From: Granulicella aggregans
Lineage (GTDB): Bacteria > Acidobacteriota > Terriglobia > Terriglobales > Acidobacteriaceae
Direction: 5' to 3'
Assembly (NCBI RefSeq): GCF_014203275.1
Contig: NZ_JACHIP010000002.1
Span: forward strand, 62,001-126,000
DNA: 64,000 nt
Under the pieces are notes generated by a model that saw nothing but the letters and a program-made list of their open reading frames with translations, was not told the origin of the DNA and did no database searches. This document shows positions 16,616-24,244 of this stretch, piece after piece; position 1 is the first letter of the stretch; every line of letters starts with the position of its first letter. The position numbers and the translations under genes were made by a program.

Positions 16616-17872
16616 ATGAAACTCATCCGCACCTACAGCCGCACCGCCCAAGCCGCAGCAGCCATCGACTCCCTCGAGCAACGCGGCTCCGTCTCCACCG
16701 CCAGCGTCGAGCCCACCGTCCGCGCCATCCTCTCCGCCGTCCGCAAACGCGGCGACAAGGCCCTCACTGAATACGCCACTAAATTCGACGGTCTGCACAA
16801 GGGGCGGTCCCTCCTCGTCACCCAGGAAGAGATGCAGCAAGCCTGGAACTCCATTGACTCTAAGCTGCAACTGGCCATGCAAACCGCACAAGCCAACATC
16901 CAAGCCTTCGCCGAAGCCCAACGCGCCGAAGAGTGGACACTCTCCACCTCAGAAGGCGTGACCACCGGCCAGATCGTCCGCCCCATCGCCAGCGTAGGCT
17001 GCTACGTTCCCGGCGGCCGCTACCCGCTGCCTTCAACGCTCCTGATGACTACCACACCCGCACGAGTCGCCGGCGTAGAGCGCATCGTAGTCTGCTCCCC
17101 GAACCCAGCGAAGGAAACATTAGCCGCGGCCCACCTCGCAGGAGTCACCGAGTTCTACCGCATCGGCGGAGCACAGGCCATCGCCGTCCTCGCCTACGGC
17201 ACTCAAACCATCGCCAAGGTAGACAAGATCGTAGGCCCCGGCAATCTCTACGTCACCGCCGCCAAGCAGCTCGTCTCCACCGTCTGCGGCATCGACATGC
17301 CCGCCGGCCCCACCGAGATCGTCGTCACCAGCGAAACCGGCAACCCAGCCCACATCGCCGCCGACCTCGTAGCCCAGGCCGAGCACGATCCCGAGACCCT
17401 CGCCGTCTTCATCACAACCAACGAAGCCCTCGGCAGACAAGTCGCCGCCGAAGTAAAGCTTCAGACCAAATCGAACCCGCTAGCCAAACAATCCATCGCC
17501 GCTCGCGGCCACATATTCGTAACTAAAACGGTTACAGAAGCCCACGAGCTCACCAACCGCCTCGCCCCTGAGCACCTGACCGTCGACACTCTCGCCGATC
17601 TCAACTGGGTCCAGAACGCCGGCAGTGTCTTCGTCGGCCCCTGGTCCCCGCAAGCCATGGGCGACTACGTCTCCGGCCCCAACCACGTCCTTCCCACCGG
17701 CCGTAACGGCCGCATTCGCGGCGGCCTCAGCGTCATGGACTTCCTCAAGGTCATCACCGTCCAGCAATACACCCGCAAGGGCCTCAAAGCCCTTGGCCCC
17801 CACGCCGCCGCGCTTGCCGACGCCGAAGGCCTCACCGGCCACGCCGCCAGCGTAAGAATGAGGATGAAATGA
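16616..17872 (+). CDS. hisD: Histidinol dehydrogenase
   Basis: The zinc enzyme oxidises histidinol to histidine in two NAD-dependent steps, the end of the pathway. The 418 residues include VGCYVPGGRYPLPSTLLMT, FYRIGGAQAIAVLAYGT, VGPGNLYVTAAKQ, DMPAGPTEIVV and the zinc/catalytic stretches ADLVAQAEHDPE, LAPEHLTV and SGPNHVLPTGR. All key His and Glu residues of the family (QAEHD, PEHL, PNHVLP) are present. The start ATG at 16616 is weakly supported by GAAGAAAAA upstream. The last four bases overlap the hisC start (ATGA), so the two are translationally coupled. Confidence 0.97.
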   Translation: MKLIRTYSRTAQAAAAIDSLEQRGSVSTASVEPTVRAILSAVRKRGDKALTEYATKFDGLHKGRSLLVTQEEMQQAWNSIDSKLQLAMQTAQANIQAFAEAQRAEEWTLSTSEGVTTGQIVRPIASVGCYVPGGRYPLPSTLLMTTTPARVAGVERIVVCSPNPAKETLAAAHLAGVTEFYRIGGAQAIAVLAYGTQTIAKVDKIVGPGNLYVTAAKQLVSTVCGIDMPAGPTEIVVTSETGNPAHIAADLVAQAEHDPETLAVFITTNEALGRQVAAEVKLQTKSNPLAKQSIAARGHIFVTKTVTEAHELTNRLAPEHLTVDTLADLNWVQNAGSVFVGPWSPQAMGDYVSGPNHVLPTGRNGRIRGGLSVMDFLKVITVQQYTRKGLKALGPHAAALADAEGLTGHAASVRMRMK

Positions 17873-18966
17873 CCGACACGCAAACGCCCGCAACAACCAT
17901 CAAGCCCCGCAAGCTCGTAGAGTTCATGCCTGAGTACCACCCGCCTCTCGCGGCCCGCACAGCCCTGCGCCTCGACTTCAACGAGAACACCTTCGCCCCC
18001 TCGCCGCGCGTCATCGAGCGCCTCCTTCAGTCAACCTCCGAAGGCCTCACCAAGTACCCCGAGCGCGAGCCGGTCGAGCGCATCGCCGCCGCCCACTTCA
18101 ACCTCGCGCCTGATCAAGTCCTCCTTACCAACGGCGTCGATGAAGCCATCCATCTCCTCTGTGCCACTTTTCTCGAAGCCGATGATGAAGCGCTGATCCG
18201 CACACCCAGCTTCTTCATGTACGACGTCAGCGTTCAACTCATGACGCAAAATCTCATCCGCATCCAGGCCGACGAGACGCTGCAATTTCCCTTCGAACGC
18301 TTCCTGCAGGCGATCACGCCGAAGACCAAGCTCATGATGGTTGCCTCACCCAACAATCCCACCGGCGGCGTCGTCCCCCGCGAGCATCTCCTCGCCATCG
18401 CCGCCGCCGCGCCTCACGCCGTCCTCTTCGTCGACGAGGCCTACTACCACTTCCACGGCGAATCCATGCTCACCGACATCGCCGCCATCCCCAACCTCAT
18501 CGTAGGCCGAACCTTCTCCAAAGCCTATGGCCTCGCCAACCTCCGCATCGGCATGTTGGCCGGCAACGCCGACCTCATCCGCTACGTCCGTAAGGTCAGC
18601 TCGCCCTACAACATCAACGGCATTGCCCTCGATGTTCTTCCCGTCGCACTTGAAGACGATACCTACGTCCGATGGTACGCAGACCAGGTAGCGACAGGCC
18701 GCGATCGCATGGCCGCCGGCCTCCGCGAGCTAGGCGTTGAATTCTTCCCCAGCCACGCCAACTTCATCCTGATGAAGATCGGCCTCAAACACCGAGAACT
18801 CTGCGAAGCCATGCGCATCCACGGCGTCCTCCTCCGCGACCGCTCCTCCGACCCCGGCTGCGAAGGCTACGTCCGCATCACCATCGGCATCGAAGACCAC
18901 GTCACCCGCGCCCTCGAAGCCCTCAAAATATCCTTGAACGAGATCGGCTGGACGCCCACGAAATGA
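17869..18966 (+). CDS. hisC: Histidinol-phosphate aminotransferase
   Basis: The PLP enzyme transfers an amino group from glutamate to imidazole acetol phosphate. The 365-residue protein shows [12 protein letters not shown] near the N-terminus, the PLP-phosphate region [31 protein letters not shown] with the Asp that pairs with the PLP ring nitrogen, and the Schiff-base lysine in [16 protein letters not shown]. The C-terminal Arg that binds the substrate carboxylate/phosphate is in [11 protein letters not shown]. It overlaps hisD by four bases at its start and hisB by four bases at its end, so hisD-hisC-hisB form a tightly coupled block. Confidence 0.96.
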   Translation: MTDTQTPATTIKPRKLVEFMPEYHPPLAARTALRLDFNENTFAPSPRVIERLLQSTSEGLTKYPEREPVERIAAAHFNLAPDQVLLTNGVDEAIHLLCATFLEADDEALIRTPSFFMYDVSVQLMTQNLIRIQADETLQFPFERFLQAITPKTKLMMVASPNNPTGGVVPREHLLAIAAAAPHAVLFVDEAYYHFHGESMLTDIAAIPNLIVGRTFSKAYGLANLRIGMLAGNADLIRYVRKVSSPYNINGIALDVLPVALEDDTYVRWYADQVATGRDRMAAGLRELGVEFFPSHANFILMKIGLKHRELCEAMRIHGVLLRDRSSDPGCEGYVRITIGIEDHVTRALEALKISLNEIGWTPTK

Positions 18967-19571
18967 CCACGACCAAAACAAAGCCCCGCACCGGCGCCAT
19001 CAAGCGCTCCACCACCGAGACCCAGATCGCCCTCAAACTCACCATCGACGGCCAGGGCGTCTACAAAGTCTCCACTGGCATCCGCTTCTTCGACCACATG
19101 CTGGAGCTCTTCACCCGCCACGGCGGCTTCGACCTCGCCCTCACCTGCACCGGCGACCTCGACGTCGACCAGCACCACACCGTCGAAGACGTCGGCATCG
19201 CCCTCGGCGAGGCCTTCAACAAGGCGCTCGGCGACAAGAAGGGCATCCTCCGCGCCGGTTACTTCGTCATGGCCATGGACGAGACCCTCGCCGTCGCCGC
19301 CGTCGACCTCTCCGGCCGCGTCGCCTACGTCGTCGACGACAAGGTCAAGGTGCGCCTCGTCGGCGACTTCCAATCCGAGCTCCTCGCCGACTTCTTCGAC
19401 GGCTTCGCCCGCGGCGCCAAGGCCAACGTCCACGTCAAAACCATGTACGGCCGCAGCAACCACCACAAGATCGAAGCCATCTTCAAAGCCTTCGCACGAG
19501 CCCTCCGCGGAGCCTGCAGCCGCGACGAGCGCATGAAAGACTTATTGCCCAGCACAAAGGGGCTGCTATAA
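18963..19571 (+). CDS. hisB: Imidazoleglycerol-phosphate dehydratase
   Basis: The manganese enzyme removes water from imidazoleglycerol phosphate. The 202-residue, monofunctional protein has the metal-binding motifs [20 protein letters not shown] and [17 protein letters not shown] in the first half and their internal-duplicate counterparts [19 protein letters not shown] in the second half. There is no histidinol-phosphatase domain, so the phosphatase step must come from another gene not seen here. The first 20 residues are a Lys/Thr-rich extension. It overlaps hisC by four bases. After it the operon is interrupted by a repeat and a broken small gene before hisH. Confidence 0.97.
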   Translation: MTTTKTKPRTGAIKRSTTETQIALKLTIDGQGVYKVSTGIRFFDHMLELFTRHGGFDLALTCTGDLDVDQHHTVEDVGIALGEAFNKALGDKKGILRAGYFVMAMDETLAVAAVDLSGRVAYVVDDKVKVRLVGDFQSELLADFFDGFARGAKANVHVKTMYGRSNHHKIEAIFKAFARALRGACSRDERMKDLLPSTKGLL

Positions 19572-19586
19572 GCACTCCAATGAGCC

Positions 19587-19660
19587 GTCATCCTGAGCGA
19601 AGCGAAGGATCCCGATGATGCTCACGTGACCTCAACCGTTCGAACCTTTTAGCTACAAAC
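19587..19660 (+). repeat. Repeat family B, intra-operon copy
   Basis: It starts GTCATCCTGAGCGAAGCGAA, continues GGATCCCGATGATG, and ends CGTTCGAACCTTTTAGCTAC. This is the canonical short form of the family. It lies 16 bases after hisB. Confidence 0.8.
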
Positions 19661-19673
19661 GGGCTTTCTGCAT

Positions 19674-19955
19674 ATGAACTGGACGGCACATCGCAAACCT
19701 TTGGCAAACACAGGCTTCGTCCTGTCTGCGGCGGACCTATTGCTGTATGGCTCCGCCATCTCGCGAACTCCTCACATCGACCCCACTTCACCCGAATTCA
19801 TTACTTACTACACTGGCGGCATCGTACTGAATGTCTTAGCTCTGATTCTTGCCTCTTTTGGATCAGGCTAGAAACGCACAACAGTCCTGCTCTCTGGCCT
19901 TGCCCTCACGTATTTGTGGATCAGTTACATCGGCATCGAAACGATGAAACACTAA
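19674..19955 (+). pseudogene. Small membrane protein gene interrupted by an amber codon
   Basis: The frame starting ATG at 19674 encodes 65 residues with two hydrophobic stretches (FVLSAADLLLYGSAI and GGIVLNVLALILASFG), then meets TAG at 19869-19871. The same frame continues for 27 more codons to a TAA at 19953-19955 and encodes a third hydrophobic segment (TTVLLSGLALTYLWISYIGI). A single G-to-A change in a TGG codon would explain the stop. The intact product would be a 93-residue protein with three helices. It lies between hisB and hisH, and its base composition is less GC-rich than the his genes. The function is unknown. Readthrough or a real shorter protein cannot be excluded. Confidence 0.55.
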
Positions 19956-19968
19956 CTCTCCAAACACT

Positions 19969-20580
19969 ATGATCGCCATCATCGACTACAAAGCGGGCAA
20001 CCTCACCAGCGTCGTCAAGGCGCTAACCTACCTCAACGCGCCCGAGATCACTGTCACGCAAGACCCCGACCTCGTCCGCAAGGCCGCGAAGATCGTCCTT
20101 CCCGGCGTCGGGCATTTCCAGGCAACACAATTGCTCGCGGATAGCGGCCTCACCGAAGCCGTCCGCGAGAGCGTCGCCCGGGGAACCTGGTTCCTCGGAG
20201 TCTGCGTCGGCCTGCAGTGGCTCTTCGAAGGCTCAACCGAAGCCGCCGCCACCGCCGGCCTCGGCCACTTCCCTGGCGCGTGCGAACACTTCCCGGCGAG
20301 CTTCGAAGGCACCGACCTCAAATCCCCGCACGTAGGCTGGAACTCGCTCGAAGAGATTCGCGAAGACTCGAAACTCCTGCGCGGCATCTCCCCCGGCGGC
20401 TTCGTCTACTACACCCACTCCTGGCGCGCGCCCATCGTTCAAGCAACCGCAGCGGTTACAAACTACGGCGGCCCCTTCACCGCCGCCGTTGAACAGTACA
20501 ACGTCATGGGCGTCCAGTTCCACCCCGAAAAATCCGCCGTCGTCGGCCTCAAAGTCCTGCAGAACTTCGTGGAGCTTTAG
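19969..20580 (+). CDS. hisH: Imidazole glycerol phosphate synthase, glutaminase subunit
   Basis: This subunit releases ammonia from glutamine and channels it to HisF. The 203-residue class-I glutamine amidotransferase has the nucleophile in FLGVCVGLQWLFEG and the His-Glu pair in GVQFHPEKS, with the oxyanion motif near VLPGVGHF at about 45-52. DYKAGNLTSV at the N-terminus is typical. It is separated from hisF by one unrelated gene (20583-21038) starting two bases after its stop, so transcription is probably continuous. All catalytic residues are present. Confidence 0.96.
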   Translation: MIAIIDYKAGNLTSVVKALTYLNAPEITVTQDPDLVRKAAKIVLPGVGHFQATQLLADSGLTEAVRESVARGTWFLGVCVGLQWLFEGSTEAAATAGLGHFPGACEHFPASFEGTDLKSPHVGWNSLEEIREDSKLLRGISPGGFVYYTHSWRAPIVQATAAVTNYGGPFTAAVEQYNVMGVQFHPEKSAVVGLKVLQNFVEL

Positions 20581-20582
20581 CC

Positions 20583-21038
20583 GTGACCTATGACACCTTC
20601 ATCGATGAGCTTCTGACCTACCTCCCAGAACTGCGTGCCTACGATGAGGGAACGCTCAACTGTCTCGATGCCGATCCACCATTGCCGCACGTAGTCTTAG
20701 GATCACTCCTGCTCCCGTTCCTTGAGATAGCACTCAGCACCGGAGACCTGAAGCACACGCTCAAGACATGCGCCTTCCTCGAAGAAGCATCTGTCAGCGC
20801 CAAGCGCGATAGAGCGTTACGCAAGTTAGTCAGCACCGAAGTTGGCGAGTGGCTCAGCCACTCGCCGATGGAGCCGAAGATATCGCCATGGCTCGGCACC
20901 GAAACGAAGCTCCTTTGTAACTACAGCCCCAGTCATCTTATGCAACAGCACAAGTCACAAGATGAAAACGCGCATAAGTCGCTGACCTCTCGCGCACGAT
21001 CCATCTGGAACAACCTCCGAAAGGTAGGTGCAAAATAG
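20583..21038 (+). CDS. DUF7674-like small protein inside the his operon
   Basis: The 151-residue acidic protein uses GTG at 20583, two bases after the hisH stop. Its pattern, [18 protein letters not shown] ... [24 protein letters not shown] ... [32 protein letters not shown], resembles the DUF7674 family, small alpha-helical proteins often found scattered in genomes and sometimes next to polymorphic toxin or immunity loci. The final 50 residues are unlike that family. The hisF start follows its stop by one base, so it is translationally embedded between hisH and hisF. It has no obvious role in histidine synthesis. The family match is from memory of the pattern and is moderate. Confidence 0.6.
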   Translation: MTYDTFIDELLTYLPELRAYDEGTLNCLDADPPLPHVVLGSLLLPFLEIALSTGDLKHTLKTCAFLEEASVSAKRDRALRKLVSTEVGEWLSHSPMEPKISPWLGTETKLLCNYSPSHLMQQHKSQDENAHKSLTSRARSIWNNLRKVGAK

Positions 21039-21039
21039 A

Positions 21040-21831
21040 ATGCTGACCAAACGAATCATCGCCTGCCTGGACGTCCGCGACGGACGCGTCGTCAAGGGTA
21101 TCCAGTTCGTCGACATCATCGACGCAGGCGACCCAGCCGAACTCGCCCACCGCCACGCCGCCGCAGGCGCGGACGAGATCGTCCTCCTCGACATCACCGC
21201 CACCCACGAAGGCCGCGGCACCCTCCTCGACACGGTCAAGCGCACCGCCGCCGCGCTCTTCGTCCCCTTCACCGTAGGCGGCGGCATCCGCTCGGCTGAA
21301 GACGCTGCCGCCGTCTTCAACGCCGGAGCCGACAAGGTCAGCATCAACTCCTCTGCCATCGCAAGGCCCGAACTGATCGGCGAGATCGGTGCCAGCTTCG
21401 GCGCGCAGGCCGTCATCGTGGCAATAGACGCCCGCCGCAGCACCTCATCGAAAGACCCCGTAGGCGACGCCGAAGTCTACGTCAGCGGCGGTCGCAAGCC
21501 CACCGGCCTGCGCGTCATCGACTGGGCCCGCGAGGCTGAACAGCGCGGCGCCGGCGAGATCCTCCTCACCAGCATGAACACCGACGGCATGCGCAACGGC
21601 TTCGACTGCGAACTCACCGCCCGCGTCTCTGCCGCCGTCCAGATCCCCGTAATCGCCTCCGGCGGCGCAGGCTCCGCAGCCCACTTCGCCGAAGTCTTCT
21701 CGCACAACGAAGGCGGCGGAAAAGCCGACGCCGCCCTCGCCGCCAGCATCTTCCACTTCGGCGTCACCGACTCCCGCGCCCTCAAATCCGAACTCCAACG
21801 CGCGGGCATCAGCGTGAGGCTGCCATGCTGA
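21040..21831 (+). CDS. hisF: Imidazole glycerol phosphate synthase, cyclase subunit
   Basis: HisF uses ammonia from HisH to close the imidazole ring, giving imidazole glycerol phosphate and AICAR. The 263-residue TIM barrel starts with ATG at 21040 (a GTG at 21028 is possible but lies in the preceding gene). Catalytic Asp11 (IIACLDV) and the second catalytic Asp (VIVAIDARR, about residue 130) are present, as are both phosphate motifs ([16 protein letters not shown]). The usual Asp in 'LLTSxDRDGT' is Asn180 here ([10 protein letters not shown]), a variant also seen in other phyla. The last seven bases overlap the next gene. Confidence 0.96.
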   Translation: MLTKRIIACLDVRDGRVVKGIQFVDIIDAGDPAELAHRHAAAGADEIVLLDITATHEGRGTLLDTVKRTAAALFVPFTVGGGIRSAEDAAAVFNAGADKVSINSSAIARPELIGEIGASFGAQAVIVAIDARRSTSSKDPVGDAEVYVSGGRKPTGLRVIDWAREAEQRGAGEILLTSMNTDGMRNGFDCELTARVSAAVQIPVIASGGAGSAAHFAEVFSHNEGGGKADAALAASIFHFGVTDSRALKSELQRAGISVRLPC

Positions 21832-22196
21832 CAACGCCATCGTTCCTAACGCCACTTGAGTCCGCAGTAATTAGCGCAATGCTCGAGGCCTCAACTGAAT
21901 TCGGCGCGGCCCTATCGGTCCAACTCGCAGAGAGCACCTTGGAATCACGAGAGCACAACGGCTACGGTTTCTATACAACCTTCCACGTATCAGATGGGAC
22001 GGAGCCGATCCCACCACCAGTCCCCTTGATTGACAGGCGATTTGCTGCAAGCACAGTAGTGGGTGGCCAACTATGCGGCTTCTTACTCTGGATCCTGAAC
22101 GGCAAGATCGATTTCCTAGAAGGCTATCCGTTGGGTGGAGACGAATGGCCTTCGAACGAGTCATTCGGGCCGATAACGCTGGATCAAAGCACCTAA
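21825..22196 (+). CDS. Small uncharacterised protein between hisF and hisA
   Basis: The 123-residue protein starts inside the last codons of hisF (seven-base overlap) and ends 15 bases before hisA. Visible pattern: [16 protein letters not shown] near the start, [12 protein letters not shown] in the middle, and [27 protein letters not shown] near the end. The last part (G.LL.I..G.ID.LEGY...G..WP) is a recurring signature of a widespread small-protein family without a known function. There is no signal peptide or membrane segment. GC content is visibly lower than in hisF or hisA, suggesting later insertion. It probably has no part in histidine synthesis. Confidence 0.65.
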   Translation: MLTTPSFLTPLESAVISAMLEASTEFGAALSVQLAESTLESREHNGYGFYTTFHVSDGTEPIPPPVPLIDRRFAASTVVGGQLCGFLLWILNGKIDFLEGYPLGGDEWPSNESFGPITLDQST

Positions 22197-22211
22197 CCGC
22201 GAAAGGAATAA

Positions 22212-22886
22212 ATGCTCATCCCCTCCATCGACCTCATGGGCGGCAAGATCGTCCAGCTAGTCCAGGGCGAACGCCTAGCCCTCTCCTTCGACGATTTCGA
22301 CTACTGGATCGACCGCTTCTCCAAATACCCCATGGTCCAGCTCATCGACCTCGACGCCGCCATGCGCCAGGGCGACAACCGCGCCCTCATCGAGATGGTC
22401 TGCAAGCGTCTCCCCTGCCAGGTCGGCGGCGGACTGAAGACCCCTGAAGATGGTGCGACTCTGTTAGCCGCCGGAGCCAAGCGCGTCATCTACGGCTCTA
22501 GTCTCTTTGGCGCGGAGGGCGTGAACAAGACCTTCGCCGCCAGCCTGAAGAAGGCACTCGGCGAAGATGCCCTCGTCTTCTCAGTGGACACAAAGGGCGG
22601 CCAGGTCGCCATCAAAGGCTGGAAGGACACCGTCGCGCTCACGCCCGAAGAAGCCATCACCTGGCTCGAAGACTATTGCTCGGCCTTCCTCTACACCCAC
22701 GTCGACATCGAAGGCACCATGGCCGGCTTCCCCATGCAGGTGGCCGCCATCCTCCGCTCCACAACCGCAAAGCAACTCATAGTCGCTGGTGGAATCAAGG
22801 AACGCGCCGAGATCGACGAGCTAGATGCCATGGGGATCGACGCAGTAGCCGGAATGGCCGTCTACACAGGAGCCATGGAAGCCTAA
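22212..22886 (+). CDS. hisA: ProFAR isomerase HisA
   Basis: The enzyme performs the Amadori isomerisation of ProFAR to PRFAR. The 224-residue TIM barrel is about 20 residues shorter than most bacterial HisA. It keeps the catalytic base Asp7 (IPSIDLMGG), the active-site Asp126 (VFSVDTKGG) and the phosphate loops (QVGGGLKTPED, IVAGGIKE). In bacterial HisA the general acid lies in a 'RDGT' motif; here the motif is DIEGT, with Glu167 in that position. The surrounding stretch YTHVDIEGTMAGF resembles the 'H..DVEG' of eukaryotic HIS6-type enzymes. It is the last gene of the operon and is followed by a family A hairpin. Confidence 0.9.
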   Translation: MLIPSIDLMGGKIVQLVQGERLALSFDDFDYWIDRFSKYPMVQLIDLDAAMRQGDNRALIEMVCKRLPCQVGGGLKTPEDGATLLAAGAKRVIYGSSLFGAEGVNKTFAASLKKALGEDALVFSVDTKGGQVAIKGWKDTVALTPEEAITWLEDYCSAFLYTHVDIEGTMAGFPMQVAAILRSTTAKQLIVAGGIKERAEIDELDAMGIDAVAGMAVYTGAMEA

Positions 22887-22899
22887 GCTCCCAAAAACC

Positions 22900-22940
22900 T
22901 GTGCCCCATTCATCGCGGCACTCTCGCGATGAGTGGGTCT
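22900..22940 (+). repeat. Palindromic repeat family A, copy after hisA
   Basis: TGTGCCCCATTCATCGCG and CGCGATGAGTGGG form a hairpin with a short loop. It lies 13 bases after hisA, between it and the convergent VWFA gene, so it may end both transcripts, although no T tract follows. Confidence 0.75.
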
Positions 22941-22953
22941 CGCCGCAGAAGTC

Positions 22954-24009
22954 TTACTGGTCCTCCGAAGCGTCCGCGACCGCATAATATCCGCGTCGAG
23001 CCTGCACCTTCTGGTCCTTCTGGCAGGTCAACTGCAGCTTACGGAACGTCCCATCCTGCTTTTCGTTCGTCGGCGTATAGCTGGCCAGATACTGCGTCCG
23101 CAGCTCGTCCGAGATCTGCGCGAACGCCGCCTCCAGCCGCTTGCCGTCGTTGCCCACATTGATCACGCGTCCGCCGGTATCCTTCGCCAGCTTCTCCATA
23201 TCGCTGTCCCCGGAGAAGCCCATCCCGAACCCGCTGTAGAAACCGCGGTCTGCGATCAGGATCACGTACACAATCGCGTTCGCCTTCTGTGCTGCCTCGG
23301 CCGCCGTCTTGATCGTCTCCTGAGAACCCTGATCGCCTCCATCGGTCAGCAGCACAAGGATCTTCCGCCCCGCCTCTTGCTTCAACTTGTCATTAGCCGC
23401 CAGGTACACCGCGTCGTACAGCAGAGTTCCACGCGCAGCGCCATTGCCAGTAACAGAACCCGACCCCGCACCGGTATTGATCTGCGCCTTATCCAGCGCC
23501 CGTTTGATCTCACGTGAAGAGTTCGTGTAGTCCGCCAACAAGTCCACATTCACGTCGAACGAGATCAGGAAGGCCTCGTCCTTCGGCGTCAGCACGTCCT
23601 TCAAAAACTGCGCCCCACTCTCCTGCTCCAGTGGCAACACATGCATCTGGCTTCCGCTGGTATCCAGAAGAATGCCGATCGTCAGCGGCAGATTCTTCTC
23701 CTGCGTAAAGTTCTTGATCTTCTGTGGGACCTTGTCCTCTTCGATCGAACAATCGTCCTTCTTCAGATTCGTGATGTACCCGTTCTTATCGCGCACCGAG
23801 AAGTACACGTTCACCAGGTTGGTCTGCACCTTCAGCGTTGCTACGGGCGAGTCCTCGCTCTCCTGCTGGCTCGCGGCGGAGCTCGGCGGCGGCGGTCCAC
23901 CCGGCGATGGCGCCTCCTGGGCACGCGACGCACAAGGGGCAAGCAACAGGACGGTCATCAGACCGAGAGAAATACCGGGACGCGGAATTAAACCAGAAAG
24001 CAGACGCAT
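22954..24009 (-). CDS. VWFA-related Acidobacterial domain protein, secreted
   Basis: The 351-residue protein has a signal peptide (about 1-30, ending ASRAQ), a Pro/Ser-rich linker to about residue 55, then the acidobacterial VWFA-related domain: LVNVYFSVRDKNGYITNLKKDDC, a modified MIDAS metal motif LDTSGSQ, and a Rossmann-like VLLTDGGDQGS. The C-terminus has the conserved LRTQYLASYTPTN ... RKLQLTC..... RRGYYA. VWFA domains bind proteins through a metal ion. This family is strongly expanded in Acidobacteria and its role is unknown. It is divergent from a second family member at 24245, with 235 bases between. Confidence 0.92.
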   Translation of the reverse strand: MRLLSGLIPRPGISLGLMTVLLLAPCASRAQEAPSPGGPPPPSSAASQQESEDSPVATLKVQTNLVNVYFSVRDKNGYITNLKKDDCSIEEDKVPQKIKNFTQEKNLPLTIGILLDTSGSQMHVLPLEQESGAQFLKDVLTPKDEAFLISFDVNVDLLADYTNSSREIKRALDKAQINTGAGSGSVTGNGAARGTLLYDAVYLAANDKLKQEAGRKILVLLTDGGDQGSQETIKTAAEAAQKANAIVYVILIADRGFYSGFGMGFSGDSDMEKLAKDTGGRVINVGNDGKRLEAAFAQISDELRTQYLASYTPTNEKQDGTFRKLQLTCQKDQKVQARRGYYAVADASEDQ

Positions 24010-24244
24010 ACACTCCTTAGACGCGCGACTCCGGCTGGAGTCAGCGAAATTCTACCCGCCCACGGCCCCGTCTGCACCGGCCACGCCATTCCGCGATCGA
24101 ATCTGCCTCGCGCAACGGAGCCACCCTGTCCTGCGTCCAACTCACCATGCCGCCTCGGTCATCGCCACGGATGACGCTCTAGCGGCACACTGATAGTCTG
24201 GTAGTTGGGAAACCTGCACACTGGGAACCTTGGAGATCGATAAA

